Shown: positions 1-5,119 of the stretch, piece after piece | Layout of the letters: each line of letters opens with the position of its first letter | Position numbering within the stretch: the stretch's first letter is position 1 | DNA from: JBAYVY01 sp041674345 | GTDB lineage: Bacteria; Planctomycetota; Phycisphaerae; Phycisphaerales; Zrk34 | DNA length: 5,270 nt | Direction: 5' to 3' | Assembly: GCA_041674345.1 (NCBI GenBank) | Contig: JBAYVY010000261.1 | Location: 1 to 5,270 of the forward strand | Made by a program: the position numbers and the translations under genes | The notes under the pieces: generated by a model | Seen by the model: only the letters and a program-made list of their open reading frames with translations | Told to the model about the DNA's origin: nothing | The model's database searches: none

Positions 1-1
1 C

Positions 2-322
2 GCCGGTCAGTATGAAAACCCCGTGGCCGGTCGTTGTCTGGAGTTTCTGAAAAAGCAGATGGTCGGAGCCGGGGGGGGCAATCCCAATCGCATCAGCGGC
101 GGGCACAAGTTTTACACGATGCTTTACTTGGCGCAGGGCATGTATTTGTCGAGCGAGGAAAACTGGAAGAGTTACTTCCCGACGGTGCGCGACGACCTGA
201 TCGCCACGCAAAGCGCCGAGGGAAGCTGGGAAGGCGACGGCGTGGGGCCGACCTACGGCACGGCGATCGCCATGATAACCCTCCAGTTGCCGTATCAGTA
301 TTTGCCGATTTTGCAGAGATGA
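2..322 (+). CDS. Prenyltransferase/squalene-oxidase-repeat protein, C-terminal end (partial)
   Basis: The reading frame is open from the left edge of the window and stops with TGA at 320-322, giving the last 106 residues; the true start lies outside. A GTG at 23 could be read as a start, but the frame continues upstream of it (AGQYENP), so it is internal. The segment has the look of the alpha/alpha-toroid repeat family shared by prenyltransferases and squalene/hopene cyclases: an RISGGHKFYTMLYLAQGMY helix, then a QW-like motif QSAEGSWEGDG, and finally TAIAMITLQLPYQYLPILQR. The C-terminal LP(I/F)xQR ending is typical of the planctomycete repeat proteins annotated this way. These proteins are usually not demonstrated cyclases; the catalytic DxDD region would lie upstream and cannot be checked here. 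A run of eight G at 71-78 encodes part of GAGGGN and leaves the frame intact. Being just upstream of a MoxR module suggests, but does not prove, co-transcription. Confidence is good for family, low for function. Confidence 0.8.
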   Translation, partial: AGQYENPVAGRCLEFLKKQMVGAGGGNPNRISGGHKFYTMLYLAQGMYLSSEENWKSYFPTVRDDLIATQSAEGSWEGDGVGPTYGTAIAMITLQLPYQYLPILQR

Positions 323-330
323 AACGGATG

Positions 331-456
331 AAATCCGAAACCCGAAACTCGAAGATCGAATCAAACTCGAAGTCCGAAACTCGAAAAGAAAGGGCCGGTG
401 CGTCTTCTTTCGAGTTTCGAGTTTCGAGTTTGATTCGAGTTTCGGATTTCGGATTT
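331..456. repeat. Imperfect inverted repeat built from CGAAA-type units
   Basis: The 166-bp gap between the repeat protein and moxR is mostly occupied by this element. The left arm (331-390) is a run of units such as ATCCGAAACCCGAAACTCGAA, and the right arm (about 406-456) is its approximate reverse complement, made of TTTCGAG and TTTCGGA units. The best core is a perfect 16-bp match, 356-371 (TCGAATCAAACTCGAA) against 423-438; further out the arms pair with small gaps. The loop is about 391-405. No U-tract follows, so a simple intrinsic terminator is not supported. I see no promoter in the remaining bases 457-488. The same unit family recurs at 1557-1616. Confidence 0.85.
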
Positions 457-488
457 CGAGTTTGCTCTTCCCCTAAAGCGAGATCAGT

Positions 489-1556
489 ATGACCGACCTC
501 TCCCCCGACGTGGCATTGAACTCCGACGACGTGCGGGCCATCGAACAACTGTCCGCGGCGCGCCAAACCGTCCGCGATGAACTGGCGAAGGTGATCGTCG
601 GGCAGGACGCGGTGATCGACCAGTTGCTCATCAGCATCTTCTCGCAGGGTCATTGCCTGCTGGAAGGCGTGCCGGGGCTGGCCAAGACGCTGATGGTTTC
701 GACGCTGGCGTCGAGTTTCGACATGAGCTTCAGCCGCATTCAGTTCACGCCCGACCTGATGCCCAGCGACATCACGGGCACGGAAGTGATTCAGGAGGAC
801 AAATCGACCGGATCGCGCGCGTTCCGTTTTCTGCGCGGGCCGGTGTTCGCCAACGTGGTGCTGGCCGACGAGATCAACCGCACCCCGCCGAAAACCCAGG
901 CCGCCATGCTGGAGGCGATGCAGGAGCGCAAAATCACCATCGGCGGGACGAACCACGCGCTGCCCAAGCCCTTTTTCGTGCTCGCCACGCAAAACCCCAT
1001 CGAACAGGAAGGAACCTATCCGCTGCCCGAAGCGCAGCAGGATCGGTTCATGTTCAAGGTGTTCGTGAAGTATCCCAGTTACGAGGAGGAATACGCGATC
1101 GCCGAACGGACGACGACCCGCCCGCAGGCCGACGTTTCGCCGGTGCTCAGCGCCGAGCAGGTGTTGCGCTTGCAGGAACTGGTGCGGCGCGTCCCGGCGG
1201 CCCCGCGCGTGATCCACTATGCGCTGAAACTGGTGCGGGCGACGCGCGTCAGCGAAGGCGGCGTACCGGCGTTCGTCAATGAATGGATCAGTTGGGGGGC
1301 CGGCCCGCGCGCGGTGCAGTACCTGATTCTGGGCGGCAAGGCGCGGGCGGCGCTGTCGGGCCGGCCCTATGTGAGCACGGAGGATATTCGCGCGGTGGCG
1401 CATCCGGTGCTGCGTCACCGGGTGATTACGAATTTCAACGCCGAGTCCGAAGGCGTGACGACGGATCACGTGGTGGACCGGCTGCTGAAGGAAATCAGCG
1501 ACAACGAAACCGGCGAAGCGCTGGGCCCCGACGTGGCGCGGGCGATAGCCAAGTAA
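489..1556 (+). CDS. MoxR-family AAA+ ATPase
   Basis: This 355-residue protein is a cytosolic AAA+ ATPase of the MoxR family, which as a group acts as chaperone-like remodellers working with von Willebrand A partner proteins. All expected motifs are readable: the IVGQD entry box (36-40), Walker A GVPGLAKT (60-67, K66), the FTPDLMPSDITGTE segment (86-99), Walker B VVLADE (123-128) followed by INRTPPKTQAAMLEAMQE, sensor 1 ATQNP (166-170), the arginine finger in LPEAQQDRF (R186), and sensor 2 GPRA (R274). Nothing essential is missing, so it should be an active ATPase. The length is slightly above the usual ~320-330 because of an N-terminal extension of about 20 residues before the conserved helix. 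The ATG at 489 is preceded only by a weak purine stretch (GCGAGA, 479-484). It lies 59 bp upstream of the DUF58 gene, the normal partner arrangement. The substrate or client is unknown. Confidence 0.96.
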   Translation: MTDLSPDVALNSDDVRAIEQLSAARQTVRDELAKVIVGQDAVIDQLLISIFSQGHCLLEGVPGLAKTLMVSTLASSFDMSFSRIQFTPDLMPSDITGTEVIQEDKSTGSRAFRFLRGPVFANVVLADEINRTPPKTQAAMLEAMQERKITIGGTNHALPKPFFVLATQNPIEQEGTYPLPEAQQDRFMFKVFVKYPSYEEEYAIAERTTTRPQADVSPVLSAEQVLRLQELVRRVPAAPRVIHYALKLVRATRVSEGGVPAFVNEWISWGAGPRAVQYLILGGKARAALSGRPYVSTEDIRAVAHPVLRHRVITNFNAESEGVTTDHVVDRLLKEISDNETGEALGPDVARAIAK

Positions 1557-1616
1557 GTTTCGGGTTTCGAGAAGTGACCCGCTCGTAACTCGAAACGCGA
1601 AACCCGAAACCCGAAA
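1557..1616. repeat. CGAAA-family inverted repeat abutting the DUF58 start codon
   Basis: The whole 59-bp spacer between moxR and the DUF58 gene is this element. GTTTCGGGTTTCG (1557-1569), directly after the moxR TAA, is perfectly complementary to CGAAACCCGAAAC (1598-1610), leaving a 28-nt loop. A second register exists: 1558-1569 can equally pair with CGAAACCCGAAA at 1605-1616, whose last base is the A of the downstream ATG. No Shine-Dalgarno sequence fits in the spacer, since the last bases before ATG are repeat units. It is the same family as the larger element at 331-456. Confidence 0.85.
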
Positions 1617-2581
1617 TGGACGGACGCAAATATCTCGACGCCAAGACGCTGAACAAAATCACCCGGCTGGACCTGCGCGCCCGGCTGGTGGTCGAGGGGT
1701 TCATCACGGGCATGCACCGCTCGCCCTATCACGGATTCGCGGTGGAGTTCGCGCAGCACCGGCCCTACGTGCCGGGCGATGAAATCAAACACATCGACTG
1801 GAAAGTCTGGTCCAAAACCGACCGCTACTACATCAAGGAATACGAAGAGGAAACCAACCTCCAATGCACGATCCTGCTGGATTGCTCCAAGTCGATGCGG
1901 TATGGGGAAGGGACCAAGGGACGGAGGGACGAAGGGACGAAGGGAAAGACGCAATCCACAACTTCCGGGGGCTGGAGCAAGTTCGATTACGCCGCGACGC
2001 TCAGCGCGTGTCTGGCGCATCTGTTGCAGCGCCAGTCGGACGCGGTGGGGCTGATTACATTTGACCGGCAAATCCGGCTGAACCTGCCGGCCAGCGCGCA
2101 TCCGTCGCATCTGAAATTGATGCTGCACGAACTGGAACAAACCCAACCCGATCATGCCAGCGATGCGTCGCAAGTTTTCCGGGGGTTGGCCGAGTCGATA
2201 CGCAGGCGGGGGATGGTGGTGTTGGTGAGCGACTTGCTGGTCGATCTGGATGCGTTGACCGACGCGCTGCATCATCTGCGTCACAAGCGGCACGAGGTGG
2301 TGGTGTTTCAGGTGTTGCACGCCGACGAGGTGGAGTTTCCATTCACGGACAACACGCAGTTCGAGGGGTTGGAGATGGACGCGAAACTTTTGACCGAACC
2401 GCGGTCGTTGCGCAAGGCGTATCTGGAAGCGAAGGATGCGTTTTGCGAAAAGGTACGCCGGACATGCGCGACGTCGGGCATTGATTACGTGCTGGTGAGC
2501 ACCGCCGACCCGCTGGACGCGGCGCTGGCCGGCTACCTGGCGTTCCGGCAGAAGACGATGAAAGCCGTGAGACGAGCATAG
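1616..2581 (+). CDS. DUF58 domain protein, VWA-like partner of MoxR
   Basis: This 321-residue protein has no signal peptide or membrane segment and is probably cytosolic. The DUF58 signature is clear: LDLRARLVVEGFITGMHRSP (18-37), then YVPGDEIKHIDWKVWSKTDR (51-70) and YYIKEYEEET (71-80). A VWA-like metal-site (MIDAS) motif D-x-S-x-S follows at D89, S91, S93 (LLDCSKSM), and VVLVSDLLVDLD (201-212) supplies the later VWA strand and acidic loop. Such proteins are usually encoded directly after moxR and are thought to be its partner or adaptor; the exact role is unproven. The ATG at 1616 is chosen because the conserved N terminus (KYLDAKTLNKI) begins at once, although no ribosome-binding site is visible. 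Family members generally go from MRYG directly into SKFDYA; here about 22 residues (98-119) are inserted, encoded by an 8-bp tandem repeat and its flank. The frame is intact. TAG stop at 2579-2581. Confidence 0.95.
   Translation: MDGRKYLDAKTLNKITRLDLRARLVVEGFITGMHRSPYHGFAVEFAQHRPYVPGDEIKHIDWKVWSKTDRYYIKEYEEETNLQCTILLDCSKSMRYGEGTKGRRDEGTKGKTQSTTSGGWSKFDYAATLSACLAHLLQRQSDAVGLITFDRQIRLNLPASAHPSHLKLMLHELEQTQPDHASDASQVFRGLAESIRRRGMVVLVSDLLVDLDALTDALHHLRHKRHEVVVFQVLHADEVEFPFTDNTQFEGLEMDAKLLTEPRSLRKAYLEAKDAFCEKVRRTCATSGIDYVLVSTADPLDAALAGYLAFRQKTMKAVRRA
1908..1947 (+). repeat. In-frame 8-bp tandem repeat inside the DUF58 gene
   Basis: Five successive 8-bp units are readable: AAGGGACC, AAGGGACG, GAGGGACG, AAGGGACG, AAGGGAAA. 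Because three units make eight codons, the translation shows an eight-residue period, EGTKGRRD then EGTKGK. The array lies just after the MIDAS motif of the host protein. Eight is not a multiple of three, so gain or loss of one unit would shift the frame. Repeats with GGGACGAA-type units are otherwise mostly intergenic in such genomes (general knowledge, not checked here). Confidence 0.9.
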
Positions 2582-2586
2582 GGAGA

Positions 2587-2669
2587 TGGGCCACGAAGGC
2601 GCGAAGGCGCGAAGAGAAAAACATATTTCAGAATTGTCTTTCTTCGCGCCTTCGCGCCTTTGTGGCCCA
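2587..2669. repeat. Long hairpin repeat with GGCGCGAA units
   Basis: The gap between the DUF58 and BatA-like genes holds a nearly perfect inverted repeat. The left arm 2587-2617 begins TGGGCCACGAAGGCGCGAAG and the right arm 2639-2669 ends TTTGTGGCCCA. All 31 positions pair if two G-T (G·U in RNA) pairs are allowed (2595 with 2661, 2616 with 2640). The loop is A/T-rich, 2618-2638. Within each arm GGCGCGAA is repeated twice. It lacks a trailing U-tract, so it is better read as a dispersed repeat with possible mRNA-stabilising or attenuating effect than as a standard terminator. GGCCACGAAGGCGCGAAG-type elements are widespread in bacterial intergenic regions. Confidence 0.92.
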
Positions 2670-2676
2670 ATCTATC

Positions 2677-2680
2677 GGAG
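2677..2680 (+). promoter_or_regulatory. Ribosome-binding site deciding the BatA-like start
   Basis: GGAG at 2677-2680 stands six bases before GTG at 2687 (GGAG-ATACAC-GTG). It favours GTG 2687 over the in-frame TTG at 2660, which sits inside the right arm of the hairpin repeat and would add only repeat-derived residues (MWPNLSEIH). The site lies eight bases outside the stem, so it stays accessible if the hairpin forms. Confidence 0.7.
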
Positions 2681-2686
2681 ATACAC

Positions 2687-5047
2687 GTGTTCAGTTGGCT
2701 GGGCATCTCGGCGGTGAACCCCCTGCTGCTTTTCGGCACGCTGGCTGTCGCCGCGCCGATCATCATTCATTTGCTGGCGCGGCGGCGGTTCCGCGTGGTG
2801 CAGTGGGCGGCGATGCGGTTCCTGCTGGAAGCCGAGCATCGCAACCGCAAACGCATCCGCCTCGAACAACTGCTGCTGCTGTTGTTGCGATGTCTGGCGG
2901 TGTTGCTGATCGTGTTTTTGTTGTCGCGGCTGTTCATGACGCCGCGGGGCCTGGCGGCGATGTTTTCGCCCGGCGCGGTGACCGAACGCATGGTCGTGCT
3001 GGACGACTCGCCGAGCATGATGCAGCGCGTCGGCCCGCGCACCGTGTTTGACGCCGCCAAACTGTCGCTGATCGCGTTCGTTCGCCGGACCGCGCAGTCG
3101 CACGCGGGCGATTCGCTGACGCTGGTGCTGACCAGCCGGCCCGACCGGCCGGTGCTGAACGGTCAGTATTTCCATCAGAGCGAGTCGATGATCCGCGCGA
3201 TCGACGCCTTGCATTGTTCGGACGTACCGGCGGCGATGGACCAGTCGCTGGCGGGGGTGTTGGCGCATCTGGATGAGCAACAGAAAGCGGGCGCGGGACA
3301 GGTGAGCCGCGTCCTGTACGTAATGACGGATTTGCGAAAACGAGACTGGACCCCCGGAAGCCCCGGAAGCCCCGCCCCCGGAAGCCCCGCCCCCGGAACC
3401 CCCGAAAGTCCCGGCGGGCGGGGGCCATTCATTGCCCCCGCCGATCGGTCGCTGGACAAATTATTGGAGCGGCTGGACGCGAAATTGAACGGGGCGCTGA
3501 TCGTCGATATGCAGGCGGAGGCGGCGGGGAATCTGACGATCAGTTCGGTCGGGTCGGTGGACAAGGCGATCGTGGCGGGCGTGCCGACGCAATTGCGGGT
3601 GGGCGTGACGAATCACGCGGCGACGGCGGCGCGGGACGTGGCGGTGACGGTGCAGGTGGGCGACAGTCCGCCGATGAACGCGACGATCACGGAGATCGGG
3701 CCGGGCCAGACGGGGACGGCGCGGTTCGCGTACACGTTCACGGATCAGGCGGGGGTGGGGGTGACGGCGACGATCGGGCCGGACGCTTTGCCGGTCGATG
3801 ACCGGCGATATTTCGCGGCGCAGGTGACGGCGGGTGTGAAGGTGTTGCTGGTTGACGGCGACCCTTCGACGGAATACGGACGGAGCGAGACGTTTTATCT
3901 GCGTCGCGCGCTGGCCCCGCCGGGTTCGACGGCCAGCGGGAACGTGGTGGACGATGCGACGGACAGTCAGTTCGCGGGGCTGGATTTGTCGCCGTATCAG
4001 GTGATCTGGCTGGCGAACGTGTATCAGATGCCCGACGGGCAGCGCGATGCGCTGGAGCAGTGGGTGAAGGCGGGGGGCGGGCTGGTGATCGCGCCGGGGG
4101 ACCAGGTGGATGCGACATTGTATAACCAGTTGTTGTGGCGGGAGGGCGCGGGGCTGTTGCCGACGGCGTTGGGCCAGGTGGCGGGCGACCCGAATCAGCG
4201 CCATTATGTGAACCCGGTGATTGTCACGCCGAACCATCCGGTGATGGGGGCGTTTGAAGGAACGAACAACCCGGCGATCAATCTGGTGAAGTTTTATCGC
4301 TGGTGGGCCCCTTCGACCTCCGCCGTAGGGCTGAAGCCCTACGGCCTGGACACGACCGTTGTCGCGGCGTTGAGTGACGCGGATCATTCGCCGCTGTTGG
4401 TGGAGAAGGCGTTCGGCGCGGGACGGGTGGCGATGTTGAGCAGCGCGGTGGATGACGACTGGAACAACTGGGCGAGGACGAACGGGGCGACGTTTGTGGT
4501 GACGATGCTGGAGTTGAATCGCCGGGTGGCCAGGCCGGTGACGGATCGGGGGGACATCGCGGTGGGCGGGACGTTGGTTTGGCCGGTGGATTTGGCGGTG
4601 TATCGGCCGGAGGGAACGATGGTCGGGCCGGGCGGCGATGAGACGACGACGTTGCAGGCGGCGGCGCGGGGTACGCCCGCCGGTGGGCTGAAGCCCGACG
4701 GCCTGAAGGGGGACGACCCGAAGGGGGAGGGGTTGGTGTTCGCATATGACCAGACGCGGCGGGCGGGGTTTTATCGGCTGACGGTGGGCCGGCACGACGG
4801 CGAACCGGCGGTGATGCTTTTCGCGGCGAACACCGACCCGACCGAAGGCGACCTGACGCGGATGGATCAGCCATCGCTGGCCCGACAGTTGGAAAACACG
4901 AAGGTGAAAATCGTGACCGCGGCCCAGTATGCCGATCAGGGCGAGGAGGGCGGAAAATCGGAGTTGTGGCGACCGCTGGCGATGATACTGTTGCTGGTGC
5001 TGGCGGCGGAACAATCGCTGGCGTGGTGGTTTGGAAGGCCGCATTGA
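2687..5047 (+). CDS. BatA-like membrane protein with VWA and GATase-like domains
   Basis: This 786-residue inner-membrane protein is the membrane-bound VWA partner in the MoxR module. The N-terminal BatA domain has two hydrophobic segments: NPLLLFGTLAVAAPIIIHLL (11-30), then the basic ARRRFRVVQWAAMRFLLEAE stretch, then EQLLLLLLRCLAVLLIVFLL (60-79). A VWA-type domain follows, with MIDAS D106, S108, S110 in VVLDDSPSM and the later acidic strand VLYVMTDLRKRDW (209-221). After a Gly/Pro-rich insert (222-246) comes a beta-rich stretch (about 280-365), and then a glutamine-amidotransferase-like fold: VKVLLVDGDPSTEYGRSETF (384-403), YQVIWLANV, QWVKAGGGLVIAPGDQ, through GAGRVAMLSSAVDDDWNNW. No cysteine lies between residues 380 and 620, so this domain cannot act by the usual cysteine chemistry and is probably for binding. 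A C-terminal membrane segment, LAMILLLVLAAEQSLAWWF (764-782), ends the protein; most of the rest should face the periplasm. Two GLKPxGL palindromic insertions lie at 548-554 and 667-673. Confidence 0.93.
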   Translation: MFSWLGISAVNPLLLFGTLAVAAPIIIHLLARRRFRVVQWAAMRFLLEAEHRNRKRIRLEQLLLLLLRCLAVLLIVFLLSRLFMTPRGLAAMFSPGAVTERMVVLDDSPSMMQRVGPRTVFDAAKLSLIAFVRRTAQSHAGDSLTLVLTSRPDRPVLNGQYFHQSESMIRAIDALHCSDVPAAMDQSLAGVLAHLDEQQKAGAGQVSRVLYVMTDLRKRDWTPGSPGSPAPGSPAPGTPESPGGRGPFIAPADRSLDKLLERLDAKLNGALIVDMQAEAAGNLTISSVGSVDKAIVAGVPTQLRVGVTNHAATAARDVAVTVQVGDSPPMNATITEIGPGQTGTARFAYTFTDQAGVGVTATIGPDALPVDDRRYFAAQVTAGVKVLLVDGDPSTEYGRSETFYLRRALAPPGSTASGNVVDDATDSQFAGLDLSPYQVIWLANVYQMPDGQRDALEQWVKAGGGLVIAPGDQVDATLYNQLLWREGAGLLPTALGQVAGDPNQRHYVNPVIVTPNHPVMGAFEGTNNPAINLVKFYRWWAPSTSAVGLKPYGLDTTVVAALSDADHSPLLVEKAFGAGRVAMLSSAVDDDWNNWARTNGATFVVTMLELNRRVARPVTDRGDIAVGGTLVWPVDLAVYRPEGTMVGPGGDETTTLQAAARGTPAGGLKPDGLKGDDPKGEGLVFAYDQTRRAGFYRLTVGRHDGEPAVMLFAANTDPTEGDLTRMDQPSLARQLENTKVKIVTAAQYADQGEEGGKSELWRPLAMILLLVLAAEQSLAWWFGRPH
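3352..3408 (+). repeat. In-frame CCCCGGAAG repeat inside the BatA-like gene
   Basis: Units in order are CCCCGGAAG (3352), CCCCGGAAG (3361), CCCCGCCCCCGGAAG (3370), CCCCGCCCCCGGAAC (3385) and CCCCGAAAG (3400). Lengths are 9, 9, 15, 15 and 9, all multiples of three, so unit changes keep the frame. The translation is a Gly-Ser-Pro-Ala linker (PGSPGSPAPGSPAPGTPESP). It falls just after the VWA strand ending RKRDW and before the next helix (DRSLDKLLERL), where a loop is tolerated. Confidence 0.9.
4322..4345. repeat. Perfect palindromic element translated as VGLKPYGL
   Basis: GCCGTAGGGCT (4322-4332) and AGCCCTACGGC (4335-4345) are perfect reverse complements separated by GA, giving an 11-bp stem. 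The element lies within the BatA-like reading frame and is read as A-V-G-L-K-P-Y-G-L. It interrupts the GATase-like domain after FYRWWAPSTS. The GTAGGGCTGAAGCCCTAC sequence is a well-known type of dispersed palindrome in PVC-group genomes (from memory, not searched). A diverged copy occurs 357 bp downstream in the same orientation and frame. Confidence 0.9.
4679..4702. repeat. Diverged second copy of the GLKPxGL palindrome
   Basis: GCCG-GT-GGGCT, loop GA, AGCCC-GA-CGGC: the same 24-bp architecture as 4322-4345, with a two-base internal mismatch in the stem. It is translated in the same frame as A-G-G-L-K-P-D-G-L. Immediately after it, GAAGGGGGA occurs twice, at 4705-4713 and 4720-4728, a 15-bp direct repeat read as KGDDPKGEG. 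The whole stretch (residues about 661-682) is hydrophilic and low in complexity, between AAARG and LVFAYDQTRRAGFYRL. Confidence 0.8.
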
Positions 5048-5052
5048 ATCTC

Positions 5053-5079
5053 ACCACGGAGTTCACGGAGAACACGGAG
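5053..5079. repeat. CACGGAG direct repeat, three 9-bp units
   Basis: ACCACGGAG, TTCACGGAG and AACACGGAG follow one another without a break in the 72-bp gap after the BatA-like gene. This is a common dispersed repeat type in bacterial genomes. It shows no internal dyad long enough to be a terminator. Confidence 0.8.
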
Positions 5080-5119
5080 TTGAAGACTAGAATGATGGAG
5101 TTTCGGAAATTGATTGAAC

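Noticed and set aside
71..78. G8 run as a frameshift or programmed slippage site
   Set aside because: The frame on both sides matches the same protein family, so there is no sign of a frameshift, and a single homopolymer is weak evidence for slippage.
331..456. CRISPR array
   Set aside because: Units are very short and contiguous, with no unique spacers of constant length, and the arrangement is an inverted repeat.
34..492. Alternative + frame (152 codons) running through the first gap to the moxR start
   Set aside because: Its C-terminal half is just translation of the CGAAA repeats (SETRNSK, FEFRVSS), and its first half is an Arg-rich shadow of the prenyltransferase-like frame.
93..1469. 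Long antisense open frame (458 codons) opposite moxR
   Set aside because: It is a GC-rich shadow of the MoxR frame, composed of His/Arg/Gln-rich low-complexity translation, and it reads through the repeat at 331-456. The + strand has complete AAA+ motifs.
2587..2669. Rho-independent terminator
   Set aside because: The stem is long, but no T-run follows the right arm (sequence continues CCCAATCTATCGG). A conventional intrinsic terminator is not supported.
3461..5044. Long antisense open frame (527 codons) opposite the BatA-like gene
   Set aside because: The translation is Arg/His/Pro-rich with no recognisable domain, and the opposite strand has a coherent membrane-VWA-GATase-like protein.
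489..5047. A novel defence or secretion system
   Set aside because: MoxR, DUF58 and BatA-like genes in this order are a known, widely conserved module. No nuclease, toxin, recombinase or other defence-type component is present in the window.
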